A stretch of 64,000 nt of DNA from JAVVHE01 sp032249695 (GTDB lineage Bacteria; Pseudomonadota; Alphaproteobacteria; Sphingomonadales; Sphingomonadaceae), in assembly GCA_032249695.1 (NCBI GenBank), contig JAVVHE010000002.1, positions 124,001-188,000 on the forward strand, given 5' to 3'. The stretch's first letter is position 1. Each line of letters starts with the position of its first letter. Positions 27,085 through 36,349 of this stretch are shown here, piece by piece. The notes under the pieces are model-generated. The model worked only from the letters and a program-made list of their open reading frames with translations, was not told the DNA's origin and did no database searches. Made by a program: the position numbers and the translations under genes.

Positions 27085-27954
27085 TCAAGTCCGGTTCACC
27101 CAGCGCGCGCGCGCGATGCCCAGCGCCCACAGCACACTCGTCAGGTCGCCGTGGTTGAGCCGCGCGTGCGCGGCCGCCTGCGCCGCGGGCTTGCCGTGGA
27201 CGGCGATGCCAAGCCCGCTTGCCTCGAACATGCGGACGTCGTTTGCTCCATCCCCGAGCGCCACGGCGTCGGTAGGCTCCAGCCCCAGCGCGCCCGCTTC
27301 GGCGATCAGTTCGGCGCGCTTGGCGTCGGCGCCAAGAATCGGATCGAGCACACGTCCGGTCAGCCGCCCGCGCTGCACCTCCCAGCGGTTGGCACGGACC
27401 GCGTCGAAGCCCAGCGCTGCGGCGACCGCCGCTGCGAAATCGGTGAAGCCGCCCGTCACCAGCACGGTGCGGATGCCCTCGGCGCGCGCGGTGGCGATCA
27501 GCGTCGCGGCACCGGGGGCAGGGCGGATGCGCTCGGCGAGGCAGCGTTCGACGAGCGCGGTTTCCACCCCCGCGAGCAGCGCGATGCGCTCGCGCAGTGC
27601 GCCTGCAAAATCCAGCTCGCCCGCCATCGCGCGCGCGGTGATCGCGGCGATCTCGGCTTTCAGCCCAGCATAGTCCGCGAACTCGTCGAGGCATTCCTGC
27701 CCGATCATCGTCGAATCCATGTCGGCCACCAGCAGCAGCCGCGCCCGCCCGGCCACCGGCTGCACGAACACGTCCGCCTGCGCCTCCACCGGCCGCAGCG
27801 CGGCGCGCACCGCGGCGAGCGGCTCGTCCGTCAGCAGGTCGATCGCGTGCGGCTCGTCTAGCCAGCGCGCTTCGCCGCCGGGCAGCGCGTCACGCGCGGC
27901 AGCGATCGCGCTTGACGGCAGGCCCGCCGGATGGGTGAGTGTGACGACGTTCAT
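27085..27954 (-). CDS. serB: Phosphoserine phosphatase
   Basis: 289 aa from ATG 27954. SerB is a HAD phosphatase, last step of serine synthesis. Motif I is VADMDSTMI (D78, D80, T82), then ECLDEFADYAG, motif II TGGFTDFA, and motif III/IV GDGANDVRMFEASGLGIAVHGKP. The first 70 residues form the usual ACT-like N-terminal part. The ATG shares bases with the miaA ATG on the other strand (27952-27955, CATG). Confidence 0.96.
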   Translation of the reverse strand: MNVVTLTHPAGLPSSAIAAARDALPGGEARWLDEPHAIDLLTDEPLAAVRAALRPVEAQADVFVQPVAGRARLLLVADMDSTMIGQECLDEFADYAGLKAEIAAITARAMAGELDFAGALRERIALLAGVETALVERCLAERIRPAPGAATLIATARAEGIRTVLVTGGFTDFAAAVAAALGFDAVRANRWEVQRGRLTGRVLDPILGADAKRAELIAEAGALGLEPTDAVALGDGANDVRMFEASGLGIAVHGKPAAQAAAHARLNHGDLTSVLWALGIARARWVNRT

Positions 27955-28876
27955 GGCTCCCCGTCCGCCCGTTCTGGTCATCGCAGGGCCGACGGCAAGC
28001 GGCAAGTCGGCGCTGGCGCTCGCCGTCGCCGCCACCCGCCCCGCGACGATCATCAATGCCGATTCGATGCAGCTTTATGCCGAGCTGCGCGTGCTGACCG
28101 CGCGGCCCGGACCTAAGGACCTCGGCGCCGCGCCGCATCGGCTGTTCGGCGTGCGGCCCGCCGCGCAGCCCTGCTCGGCGGCCGAATGGGCCGGGCTGGC
28201 GCGCGCCGAGGTTGAGCGCGCGTGGCGCAATGGGGGGCTGCCGGTACTGGTTGGCGGCACGGGGCTCTATCTTAGCACGCTGATCGACGGCATCGCGCCG
28301 GTGCCCGCGATCGCGGCGGACGTGCGCGCGGCCGTGCGCGCGATGGACGCAGGCGCGGCGTGGGCGGCGCTGCGCCGCGCCGATCCGGCGGGGGCAGGGC
28401 GGTTGCGGGCAAGCGACCCGCAGCGCGTCAAGCGCGCGCTGGAGGTGGTGCTGTCGACCGGATCGCCGCTCTGCGCGTGGCAGGCGCTGCGGACCGGCGG
28501 GCTGGGCGAGGCGGCCGAGGTGCGCGCGGTGGTCATCGACAGGCCCGCCGCCGAGCTGGCGGCGCGGATCGAGCGGCGCTGGGATCGGATGGTCGCCGCC
28601 GGCGCGCGCGACGAGGTGGCGGGGCTGGCGGGGATCGATCCCGGGCTGCCGCTGATGAAGGCGTGCGGCGTGCGGCCGCTGCTGGCCGAACTCGGCGGCA
28701 CGCTGTCGCCCGCAGCCGCCCGCGAAGCCGCGCTCGCCGAGACGCGCCAATATGCCAAGCGCCAGCGAACCTGGTTTCGCAACCGGTGCGCCTCGTGGGA
28801 GCGGGTGGCGGACTGCGAGGGGTGGGTGGCAAAACTCAACGGCCCGCCCCGGCACGGAACGGTGCTCTCTCAATGA
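27953..28876 (+). CDS. miaA: tRNA dimethylallyltransferase
   Basis: 307 aa from ATG 27953. MiaA adds dimethylallyl from DMAPP to A37 of tRNAs reading U-codons. P-loop IAGPTASGKSALAL, then TIINADSMQLY, PVLVGGTGLYLSTLIDG, ASDPQRVKRALEV, and KRQRTWFRNR near the end are the family motifs. The last 11 residues (PPRHGTVLSQ end) are encoded by a palindromic element, so the natural stop was probably lost. The start codon overlaps that of divergent serB, leaving no leader unless transcription begins inside serB. Confidence 0.95.
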   Translation: MAPRPPVLVIAGPTASGKSALALAVAATRPATIINADSMQLYAELRVLTARPGPKDLGAAPHRLFGVRPAAQPCSAAEWAGLARAEVERAWRNGGLPVLVGGTGLYLSTLIDGIAPVPAIAADVRAAVRAMDAGAAWAALRRADPAGAGRLRASDPQRVKRALEVVLSTGSPLCAWQALRTGGLGEAAEVRAVVIDRPAAELAARIERRWDRMVAAGARDEVAGLAGIDPGLPLMKACGVRPLLAELGGTLSPAAAREAALAETRQYAKRQRTWFRNRCASWERVADCEGWVAKLNGPPRHGTVLSQ

Positions 28877-28954
28877 CAGCGCTGGGGTTGAGGGCCGCCG
28901 CTGCCCACCGCCTCCGCTGGCGTTCCGACCCCTGCCCGTGCCGGGGAGGTGGGC
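28842..28954. repeat. Short palindromic element with inverted ends (copy C, miaA 3' end)
   Basis: Left end GCCCGCCCCGGCACGG (28842-28857) and right end CCGTGCCGGGGAGGTGGGC (28936-28954) are inverted copies with a 2-base gap. The right end also matches the end of copy A (CCGTGCCGGGGAGG). 113 bp, MITE-sized, no coding capacity of its own; it provides the miaA stop. Confidence 0.6.
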
Positions 28955-28958
28955 TCCC

Positions 28959-28987
28959 TTGACAGAAGTAACCATATGGGTTATGAA
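28959..28987 (+). promoter_or_regulatory. Strong sigma-70-type promoter upstream of ilvB
   Basis: A perfect TTGACA (28959-28964), a 17-base spacer and TATGAA (28982-28987). Predicted start about 28994, leaving a leader of about 230 bases. A hairpin GAGGCGC/GCGCCTC (29002-29008 with 29014-29020) lies at the very start of the RNA. The leader has no other gene. Confidence 0.6.
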
Positions 28988-29141
28988 AGACACCGTTGAT
29001 CGAGGCGCTTGGGGCGCCTCGCGACGCGCCCGCGCGGCGCACGCTGTCTTCCTCAGCTTCCGCCTCCTCCACCCGCTCCCGCGACGCTCGCGAGGCTCGC
29101 GACCTTCGCGACCTTCGCGGCGAGCAGACTGCGCAACATTA

Positions 29142-29171
29142 TTGCTACAATTTTGGTTGACGGCGCATTAT
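29142..29171 (+). promoter_or_regulatory. Possible second ilvB promoter in an AT-rich patch
   Basis: TTGCTA (29142-29147), an 18-base spacer and CATTAT (29166-29171), in a conspicuously AT-rich stretch (29135-29175). Start would be near 29178. The rest of 28877-29224 holds palindromes and GCGACCTTC direct repeats and no gene I can support. Confidence 0.35.
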
Positions 29172-29224
29172 CTAAGCTGCTCTGACCCGCTGATGCGTCG
29201 CCCAGCAATCGCCGCCGATCCGCG

Positions 29225-30964
29225 ATGACCCCCATGAACGGCGCCCAGGCCGTGGTGCGAGCGCTGACCGAGCAGGGCGTCACGCATCTGTTCGGCTATC
29301 CCGGCGGCGCGGTCCTGCCGATTTACGACGCGCTGTTCCAGCAAGCGGCGATCCGGCACATTCTGGTGCGGCACGAGCAGGCCGCGGTCCACGCCGCCGA
29401 GGGCTATGCGCGCTCGAGCGGGCGGCCCGGCGTGGTGCTGGTGACGAGCGGCCCGGGAGCCACCAACGCGGTCACCGGCATCGCCGACGCGTTCATGGAT
29501 TCGATCCCCGTCGTGATCCTCACCGGCCAGGTGCCCACGCACCTGATCGGCACCGATGCCTTCCAGGAGTGCGACACGGTCGGCATCACGCGCCACTGCG
29601 CCAAGCACAATTTCCTGGTGAAAGACCCCGACCTGCTGGCGCCGACGATCCACGAGGCGTTCCGGATCGCAACTCAAGGCCGCCCCGGCCCCGTGGTGGT
29701 CGATATCCCCAAGGACGTGCAGGTCGCCCGAGCACGCTATGCTCCGCCCGGCCGCGTGCTGGCACCCGCGTTCGCGCCCCGCACCGAGCCCCTCGCGGAG
29801 CGCATCGCCGCCGCGGTCGAGATGCTCGCCGCGGCCGAGCGGCCGGTGCTCTATACCGGCGGCGGGGTCATCAACGCCGGGCCGCACGCGTCCGACGCGC
29901 TGCGCCGGCTGGCGGCGCTGACCCGAGCGCCCGTCACCTCGACGCTGATGGGGCTGGGCGCGCTGCCCGCCAGCCACCCCCAATGGCTGGGAATGCTGGG
30001 GATGCACGGCACCTACGAGGCCAACCTGGCGATGCACGGGGCCGACCTGATCGTCTGCCTGGGCGCGCGCTTCGACGATCGCGTGACGGGCCGGGTGGAC
30101 GCCTTCGCTCCCGCCGCGCGCAAGATCCACGTCGATATCGATCCGTCGAGCTTCAACAAGACCGTGCCGGTCGACCTGACGATCGAGGCCGACGCAGGCC
30201 GCGCGATCACCGCGCTGGTCGAGCGCTGGGGCACGCGCGAGGCTACCGACCTTCGGGCATGGTGGGCGCGCATCGCAGGCTGGCGCGCGCGCCGCTGCCT
30301 GGCGTTCGAGCAGCGCGGCCCCACGATCCTGCCGCAGCACGCAGTCGCACGCCTGTACGAAGCAACGCGTGGCCATGATCCGATCATCAGCACCGAGGTC
30401 GGGCAGCACCAGATGTGGGCCGCGCAGCATTTCGGCTTCGAAGCGCCCAACCGATGGCTGACGAGCGGCGGCCTCGGCACGATGGGCTATGGCCTGCCGG
30501 CGGCGATCGGTGCGCAGCTGGCGAACCCGGGCCGGCTCGTCATCGACATCGCGGGCGAGGCGTCGATTCTGATGAACATTCAGGAGCTGTCGACCGCCAA
30601 GCAATATCGCCTGCCAATCAAGGTGTTCATCCTCAATAACGAATATATGGGTATGGTTCGCCAGTGGCAGGACCTCACCTATAGCGGCCGCCACGCCGAA
30701 AGTTATTCGGAGTCACTGCCGGATTTCGTGAAGCTGGCCGACGCGTACGGATGGACCGGGCTGCGGATCGACACCGTCGACGCGCTCGACGACGGCATCG
30801 CCGCAATGCTGGCGCACGACGGTCCGGTGCTGGTCGATTGCCGCGTGGCAAAGCTGGAGAACTGCTTCCCGATGATCCCCAGTGGCGCCGCGCACAACGA
30901 GATGCTGCTCCACGCGGGCGAGGTTGGCGGGGCGCTCAGCGAAGACGCCGAAGCGCTGGTCTGA
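29225..30964 (+). CDS. ilvB: Acetolactate synthase large (catalytic) subunit
   Basis: 579 aa. IlvB condenses pyruvate with pyruvate or 2-oxobutyrate, first step to valine, leucine and isoleucine; uses ThDP and FAD. The catalytic Glu is E51 in RHEQAAVHAAEGYAR; GGGVINAG, GMLGMHGTYEANLA, GARFDDRVTG, and the ThDP motif DIAGEASILMN with FILNNEYMGMVRQWQ follow. The C-terminus is complete. No ilvN (regulatory subunit) follows, although ilvB-ilvN-ilvC is the common alphaproteobacterial order; an accessory block begins instead. Confidence 0.96.
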   Translation: MTPMNGAQAVVRALTEQGVTHLFGYPGGAVLPIYDALFQQAAIRHILVRHEQAAVHAAEGYARSSGRPGVVLVTSGPGATNAVTGIADAFMDSIPVVILTGQVPTHLIGTDAFQECDTVGITRHCAKHNFLVKDPDLLAPTIHEAFRIATQGRPGPVVVDIPKDVQVARARYAPPGRVLAPAFAPRTEPLAERIAAAVEMLAAAERPVLYTGGGVINAGPHASDALRRLAALTRAPVTSTLMGLGALPASHPQWLGMLGMHGTYEANLAMHGADLIVCLGARFDDRVTGRVDAFAPAARKIHVDIDPSSFNKTVPVDLTIEADAGRAITALVERWGTREATDLRAWWARIAGWRARRCLAFEQRGPTILPQHAVARLYEATRGHDPIISTEVGQHQMWAAQHFGFEAPNRWLTSGGLGTMGYGLPAAIGAQLANPGRLVIDIAGEASILMNIQELSTAKQYRLPIKVFILNNEYMGMVRQWQDLTYSGRHAESYSESLPDFVKLADAYGWTGLRIDTVDALDDGIAAMLAHDGPVLVDCRVAKLENCFPMIPSGAAHNEMLLHAGEVGGALSEDAEALV

Positions 30965-31014
30965 GAGCAGGCGCTTGCGCGGACGGCGCGCGGGCCGCAC
31001 TGCTTCGCCCCGCG

Positions 31015-32751
31015 ATGGCATCCCGCGCTCCCCGAGCCGAACCCGCGGCGACCGATCCCGCCGGTTGGCGAGCGCTGGGCGACCGGCTGCTCGCAGCGGG
31101 GCAGCGGGAGTTGGCGGACCGGGCGTATATGGCCGGGGTCCGGGCTTCGGTGTACGATGGGAGACTGCGGGCGGCAGCGACGGCGCTCGCCAACGGTCGG
31201 CTGGCCGAGGCGGAGGATCCGCTGAGGCAGCATTTGCGCGAGTATCCGACCGACGTAGCGGCGATGCGGATGCTCGCCGAACTCGGCGCACGGCTTGGCC
31301 GCTATGCCGACGCGGCGGCGCTGCTGGAGCGTGCGCTGGAGCTTGCGCCATCGTTCGGGGCAGCGCGGCACAATCTGGCGGTGGTGCTGCACCGGCAGAA
31401 CCAGGCGGTGGCGGCGCTGAAGCATCTCCGCGTCCTGCTGGCGGCCGATCCCGACAATCCGGAATTGCTGAACCTGGAGGCCGCGTGCCTGTCGCTGACG
31501 GGCGAATATGCCGACGCGATTGAGCGCTGGGAGCGGCTGACCGCGCGCCTGCCGCGCGAACCGCGGCTGCACCTCAGCCTGGGCCATGCGTTGAAGACCG
31601 TGGGCCGCAGCGCCGATGCGGTTGCGCGCTATGCCCGCGCCGCCGCGCTGGCGCCGATGCTCGGCGAGGCGTGGTTCGCGCTGGCCAACATGAAAACCTA
31701 CCGGTTCACGCCCGCGGATGTGCAAGCGATGCGCGATGTGGCTGCTCTCGGCGATCTCGGCGACGAGGACCGACTGCATCTGGAGTTCGCGCTGGGGAAG
31801 GCGGCCGAGGACGCGGTCGATCCGGCCGCCGCGTTCGGCCACTATGCGCGAGGCAACGCGATCGGCGCGCGGCGGTCGGGCTATGATCCCGACGAGACCA
31901 GCGCGCTGGCCGACCGCTACGAGGCGCTGCTGACGCCCGGGCTGTTCGACCGTCTCGGCCCCGGCGGGAATTCGAGCTCGGCGCCGATCTTTGTCGTCGG
32001 CCTGCCGCGCGCGGGGTCGACGCTTGTGGAGCAGATTCTGGCCTCGCATCCGCAGGTGGAGGGCACCGCCGAACTACCCGATCTGCCGCTGATCGCACGG
32101 CGGCTCGCGGGCAACCGCAGGCCCGGCGAGCCCGCGCGCTACCCCGCGCTGCTGGCCGAACTGTCCCCGGCTGAGCGTGCCGAACTCGGCGCCGAGTATC
32201 TTGACCGCACGCGCCCCTACCGGAAGACCGGTCGCCCGCGTTTCATCGACAAGACGCCCGGCAACTGGGCGCACGCCGCGCTGATCCACCTGATCCTGCC
32301 GGGGGCGACGATCATCGACGTGCGCCGCCATCCGCTTGCGAACGGCTGGTCAGCGTTCCGGCAGCATTTCGCGCGCGGATCGGGCTTCACCTACGACCTC
32401 GGGTGGCTGGGCCGCTACTGGCGCGATTACGCGCGCGTAATGGCGGCGCTCGACCGCGCGCTGCCGGGGCGGGTGCACCGCGTGCAGTACGAGAAACTCG
32501 TCGCAGCGCCCGAGCCTCCGATCCGCGCGCTGCTGGCGCATTGCGGCCTGCCGTTCGATGCAGCGTGCCTCAGCCCGCACGAAACACGGCGCGCGATCCG
32601 CACCCCGTCGGCCGAACAGGTGCGGCGGCCGATCAGCGATCAGTCTGTTGAAGAATGGCAACAGTACGCGGCCTTTCTACAGCCGCTGATCGAAAGCCTG
32701 GGCGATGCGCTTGACGATTTCCGCGCCACGCCGGAGCCTTCGTCGCAATAA
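31015..32751 (+). CDS. TPR-containing sulfotransferase family protein
   Basis: 578 aa from ATG 31015, which has no clear ribosome site. Residues about 20-270 are TPR-like helical repeats (LAEAEDPLRQHLREYPTDVA, YADAAALLERALELAPSFGA). The C-terminal half is a sulfotransferase: PIFVVGLPRAGSTLVEQILA with the PAPS loop L330-PRAGST, then FIDKTPGNWAHAALIHLILP, and IIDVRRHPLANGWSAFRQHF. In sphingomonads this family usually sits beside a TonB-dependent receptor, as here. The sulfated or bound substrate is unknown. Confidence 0.9.
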   Translation: MASRAPRAEPAATDPAGWRALGDRLLAAGQRELADRAYMAGVRASVYDGRLRAAATALANGRLAEAEDPLRQHLREYPTDVAAMRMLAELGARLGRYADAAALLERALELAPSFGAARHNLAVVLHRQNQAVAALKHLRVLLAADPDNPELLNLEAACLSLTGEYADAIERWERLTARLPREPRLHLSLGHALKTVGRSADAVARYARAAALAPMLGEAWFALANMKTYRFTPADVQAMRDVAALGDLGDEDRLHLEFALGKAAEDAVDPAAAFGHYARGNAIGARRSGYDPDETSALADRYEALLTPGLFDRLGPGGNSSSAPIFVVGLPRAGSTLVEQILASHPQVEGTAELPDLPLIARRLAGNRRPGEPARYPALLAELSPAERAELGAEYLDRTRPYRKTGRPRFIDKTPGNWAHAALIHLILPGATIIDVRRHPLANGWSAFRQHFARGSGFTYDLGWLGRYWRDYARVMAALDRALPGRVHRVQYEKLVAAPEPPIRALLAHCGLPFDAACLSPHETRRAIRTPSAEQVRRPISDQSVEEWQQYAAFLQPLIESLGDALDDFRATPEPSSQ

Positions 32752-32773
32752 GAAGAATACGAGGGCAGGATCA

Positions 32774-35260
32774 ATGGCGGTGACGTCTGACTGGAGCCTG
32801 CGGGTTGCGCGTTCCGCTCTGCTGCTTGGGGCCGCGGCGGTGCAGCCCGCCGTCGCGCAGACCGCGCCGCCCCCGTCCGAGGGCGGCAGCGCTGCGGTCA
32901 ACGGGACGAACGCGTTGGCGCCGAACACCGGCCCGGCGATGGAGGAGATCGTCGTCACCGCGCAGAAGCGAACCGAGACGCTGCAGTCGGTGCCGATCTC
33001 GATCGCAGTACTTGGCACGCAGAAGCTGGCGCAGCTCAACATCACGCAGCAATCGGACCTGATCCGCTTCCTACCGACCGTGAACGTCCAGACCCTCGGC
33101 CCCGGCCTGACGCGCTTCTATTTCCGCGGGATCGCCAGCGCGGACAATGGCAACCATTCCGGCCCGCAGCCGACGGTGGGCGTCTATTTCGATGAGCAGC
33201 CAGTCACGACGATCCAAGGCACGCCCGACCTGCATCTGTACGACATCGCGCGCGTCGAAGCGCTCGCGGGTCCGCAGGGCACGCTCTACGGAGCCAATGC
33301 CGAGGCGGGCGTGCTCAGGATCATTACAAACAAGCCCGATTCCACCAAGTGGGAAGCCGGCGTCGACTTTGAGGGGAACAAAGTCACCAAGGGCGGCTTC
33401 GGCTTCAAGACCGAAGGGTTTCTGAATGCACCTCTATCGCAACGCGCGGCGCTGCGCGTGGTCGGCTGGTATGAGCGCGACGGGGGATTCATCGACATCG
33501 TTCCCGGATCGCGCTCGTTCACGAACGGTGTCACGATTCGCACGACGCCGCGGCGCGATATCAACCAGGTCGATACCTATGGTGGCCGCCTGGCTCTGAA
33601 GGTCGATCTCGACGACAACTGGACGATCACGCCCAGCGTGCAGGCGCAGGAGCAGATCGCGGGCGGCCGCTTCGGCTATGACCCGACCGCGGGCGACCTC
33701 AGCGTGCGGGTCTACTCGCCCGAGCGTAACAAGGACAACTGGATTCAGGCTGCCGCGACGATCGAGGGCAAGATCCACAATCTCGATCTGGTCTACGCCG
33801 GCAGCTATTTCCTGCGCGCAGTCGATACGATCCAGGACTATTCGGACTACACTTTTGCCTACGATCAGGTGTTTCCCGGTTTCGCGCAATATTTCACCGA
33901 TGCGCGCGGCGGCGCGATCAACCCCGCGCAGCGCGTGTTCGGCGGCGATCGTTTCTACCGGCAGAGCCACGAGCTGCGCATCTCGACGCCGCTGGACAAG
34001 CCAATCCGCGCGGTGATCGGCGGCTTCTATCAGCGCCAGCAGCATAACATCCTGCAGGATTATTTCATCTCGGGCTTCGCTCCCGCGGCGTCCGTCACCG
34101 GCAATCCGGGGACGCTGTGGCTGACGCAGCAGCGGCGTGTCGACCGCGATAGCGCGGTGTTCGGCGAGGTGACGTGGGAGCCGATCGCCGATCACTTGAT
34201 CCTGACGGGCGGCGCACGCGCCTTCTGGTACGACAACACGCTGTTCGGCTTTTTCGGCTACGGAGCGAATAACCCGTTCGGCAGCTCGACGGGCGAGGGG
34301 CGCTGTATCGCGGGCAAGCCGGCGTTGGGCCGCGCGCCGTGCACCAATCTCGATGCGCGGGCGAAGGGTGACGGCATCACGCCCAAGGCGAACATCACCT
34401 ACAAATTCGATCGCGACCACCTGGTCTACTTCACCTACAGCCGCGGCTTCCGGCCCGGCGGCGTCAACCGGCGCGGCGGTGATCCGTACCTGCCGGACTT
34501 CCTGACCAATTTGGAAATCGGCACCAAGAACCAGTTTTTTGATCGCAGGCTGACGGTCAACGTCACCGGCTTTTACGGGCGATGGAAGAACTTTCAATTC
34601 GGCTTCTTGGGCCAGAACGGCCTAACCGTCATCCGCAACCTGCTTGGTCTCGCCGAGGTCTATGGCGCGGAGGGCGAATTGAATGTCGCGCCGGCACGAG
34701 GGCTGACGCTGAACGGAGGCTTCGCCTATACCGACGCGACGACGTCGGCGGATTATTGCGGTATGCTCGCAACCAACTCATCGCTGCCGCAAACGATTTG
34801 CGTCCCCGGCAACCCGGGCGGGCGCAATAACGGCCCGGCACCGAGGCCGCAGGCACCGCGCGGTAGCCGCCTGCCGGTGGTGCCGCAGCTGAAACTCAAC
34901 GCAACCGCGCGCTACAGCTGGGATTGGGGGCAGGTGAAGCCCTACATCCAAGGCTCGATCAGCCATCAATCCTCCTCGTTCCAGGATCTTCGCCAGGCTG
35001 AGCAGCCGGTGCAGGGACGGCTGCCCGCGTTCCAGCAGGTGGACTTCAACGTCGGTGCCGCGCTGCCGCATCGCATCACGATGGAGCTGTTCCTGCAGAA
35101 CGCGTTCGACAGCCGGGGGAATGTCAGCCGCTACAACGCGTGCGCTCCGGTGCTGCGTGACAGCAGCTCGGGCGTGCCGCTGACACCGCTGTGCGGCACC
35201 ACCTATGTTGTGCCCACGCGCCCGCAGACCGTCGGCATCCGGATCAGCAAGCGCTATTGA
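32774..35260 (+). CDS. TonB-dependent outer-membrane receptor
   Basis: 828 aa from ATG 32774. A signal peptide (about residues 1-28, ending AVQPAVAQ) precedes a TonB box-like EEIVVTAQKR, the plug domain (LIRFLPTVNVQTLGPGLTRF, DLHLYDIARVEALAGPQGTL) and a long beta-barrel ending in ...VGIRISKRY with the terminal aromatic. It imports a bulky or scarce substrate across the outer membrane. The start overlaps nothing but lies 22 bp after the sulfotransferase stop; the Rieske gene follows 8 bp later, so the three form one operon. Confidence 0.93.
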   Translation: MAVTSDWSLRVARSALLLGAAAVQPAVAQTAPPPSEGGSAAVNGTNALAPNTGPAMEEIVVTAQKRTETLQSVPISIAVLGTQKLAQLNITQQSDLIRFLPTVNVQTLGPGLTRFYFRGIASADNGNHSGPQPTVGVYFDEQPVTTIQGTPDLHLYDIARVEALAGPQGTLYGANAEAGVLRIITNKPDSTKWEAGVDFEGNKVTKGGFGFKTEGFLNAPLSQRAALRVVGWYERDGGFIDIVPGSRSFTNGVTIRTTPRRDINQVDTYGGRLALKVDLDDNWTITPSVQAQEQIAGGRFGYDPTAGDLSVRVYSPERNKDNWIQAAATIEGKIHNLDLVYAGSYFLRAVDTIQDYSDYTFAYDQVFPGFAQYFTDARGGAINPAQRVFGGDRFYRQSHELRISTPLDKPIRAVIGGFYQRQQHNILQDYFISGFAPAASVTGNPGTLWLTQQRRVDRDSAVFGEVTWEPIADHLILTGGARAFWYDNTLFGFFGYGANNPFGSSTGEGRCIAGKPALGRAPCTNLDARAKGDGITPKANITYKFDRDHLVYFTYSRGFRPGGVNRRGGDPYLPDFLTNLEIGTKNQFFDRRLTVNVTGFYGRWKNFQFGFLGQNGLTVIRNLLGLAEVYGAEGELNVAPARGLTLNGGFAYTDATTSADYCGMLATNSSLPQTICVPGNPGGRNNGPAPRPQAPRGSRLPVVPQLKLNATARYSWDWGQVKPYIQGSISHQSSSFQDLRQAEQPVQGRLPAFQQVDFNVGAALPHRITMELFLQNAFDSRGNVSRYNACAPVLRDSSSGVPLTPLCGTTYVVPTRPQTVGIRISKRY

Positions 35261-35268
35261 GCGGAGCC

Positions 35269-36336
35269 GTGAGCCCGCTCGGCACGCTCCGCCCCGCAGC
35301 CGCCGCGCCCGGCCTCGAGCACGCGCACGCGCTCGACCCGCGCTACTATGTGGAGGACGGCTGGCTTGACCATGAGCTGCGCCACGTGTTCCGCGCCGGC
35401 TGGCAATGGGCGGGGACGCGTTCCACTCTGGCGAAGCCCGGCGACTATCTGACCGCCGACCTGCCGGGCGGATCGGCGGTCATCGTGATGCGCGAGGACG
35501 GGCAGCTCGCGGCCTATCGCAACCTCTGCCGCCATCGCGCCGGGCCGCTCGCGGAGGGATGCGGCAACGCCGGCCGCCTGCGCTGCCGTTATCACGGCTG
35601 GACCTATGGGCTGGACGGCCAGCTCCGCTCGGCACCGGAGATGGGTACGGCGCAGGGCTTCGATCCGGCGGACTACCCGCTCTATCCGGTGGGCGTCGCC
35701 GAGTTCCAAAGCCATGTTTTCGTCGCACTCGCACCTGCGCAAGCGCCACCATTTACCGACATGGCCGCGGGCATCGCCGAGCGGATCGCTCCGGAAACGC
35801 TCGCGGGCATGGAGCTGCACAGCACACAGACCTACGAGGTCGAGTGCAACTGGAAGGTGTACGTCGACAACTATCTGGAAGGCTACCACGTCCCCTACGT
35901 GCATCCCGCGCTCGTCGGGCCGATCGACTATGGCCAGTACATCACGGAATTGGCCGAGTGGTCTTCGCTGCAGCACACAGCGGTCGCCGATGACGACCCG
36001 GCCTATGGCGGCGGACGGATGTGGTATTACTTTGTTTGGCCCAACACGATGCTAAACGTAGTCAGCGGGCGGCTGCAGCTGAACCAGGTCGTGCCGCTCG
36101 GCCCACGCCGCACACGGGTGCTGTTCGGCAATTTCTACACGCCGGAAGCGGTCACACGCGCCGAAGCCGATCTTGCCTTCACGGCGACCGTGCAGGAGGA
36201 GGACGCCGCGATCTGCGCCGCGGTCGACCGCAATCTTCGCGCGGGCATCTACACCCCCGGCCGTCTCTCGCCGCGACGCGAGGCGGGCGTGTGGCATTTC
36301 CAAAGCCTGTTGCGAGCAGCCTACGCGCGCGCCTGA
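35269..36336 (+). CDS. Rieske non-heme iron oxygenase, choline/betaine monooxygenase-like
   Basis: 355 aa from GTG 35269. The Rieske cluster ligands are C87-x-H89 and C106-x2-H109 (CRHRAGPLAEG...LRCRYHGWTYGLDG). The mononuclear iron site has N201, H207 and H212 in VDNYLEGYHVPYVHPAL. The layout resembles choline monooxygenase, glycine betaine (GbcA) and carnitine (CntA) oxygenases, which remove N-methyl groups; other substrates are possible. No reductase partner is encoded nearby. Likely co-transcribed with the receptor and permease genes. Confidence 0.9.
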   Translation: MSPLGTLRPAAAAPGLEHAHALDPRYYVEDGWLDHELRHVFRAGWQWAGTRSTLAKPGDYLTADLPGGSAVIVMREDGQLAAYRNLCRHRAGPLAEGCGNAGRLRCRYHGWTYGLDGQLRSAPEMGTAQGFDPADYPLYPVGVAEFQSHVFVALAPAQAPPFTDMAAGIAERIAPETLAGMELHSTQTYEVECNWKVYVDNYLEGYHVPYVHPALVGPIDYGQYITELAEWSSLQHTAVADDDPAYGGGRMWYYFVWPNTMLNVVSGRLQLNQVVPLGPRRTRVLFGNFYTPEAVTRAEADLAFTATVQEEDAAICAAVDRNLRAGIYTPGRLSPRREAGVWHFQSLLRAAYARA

Positions 36337-36349
36337 CCGCGCTAGTGCC

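Noticed and set aside
28984..29228. 80-codon ORF in the ilvB leader ending in an ATGA overlap with ilvB
   Set aside because: Its ATG lies within the predicted -10 box, upstream of the likely RNA start, and it is Arg/Ser-rich. Kept only as a remark on the leader.
29168..30694. 508-codon open frame opposite ilvB
   Set aside because: His/Arg/Asp-rich antisense translation of a clearly identified gene.
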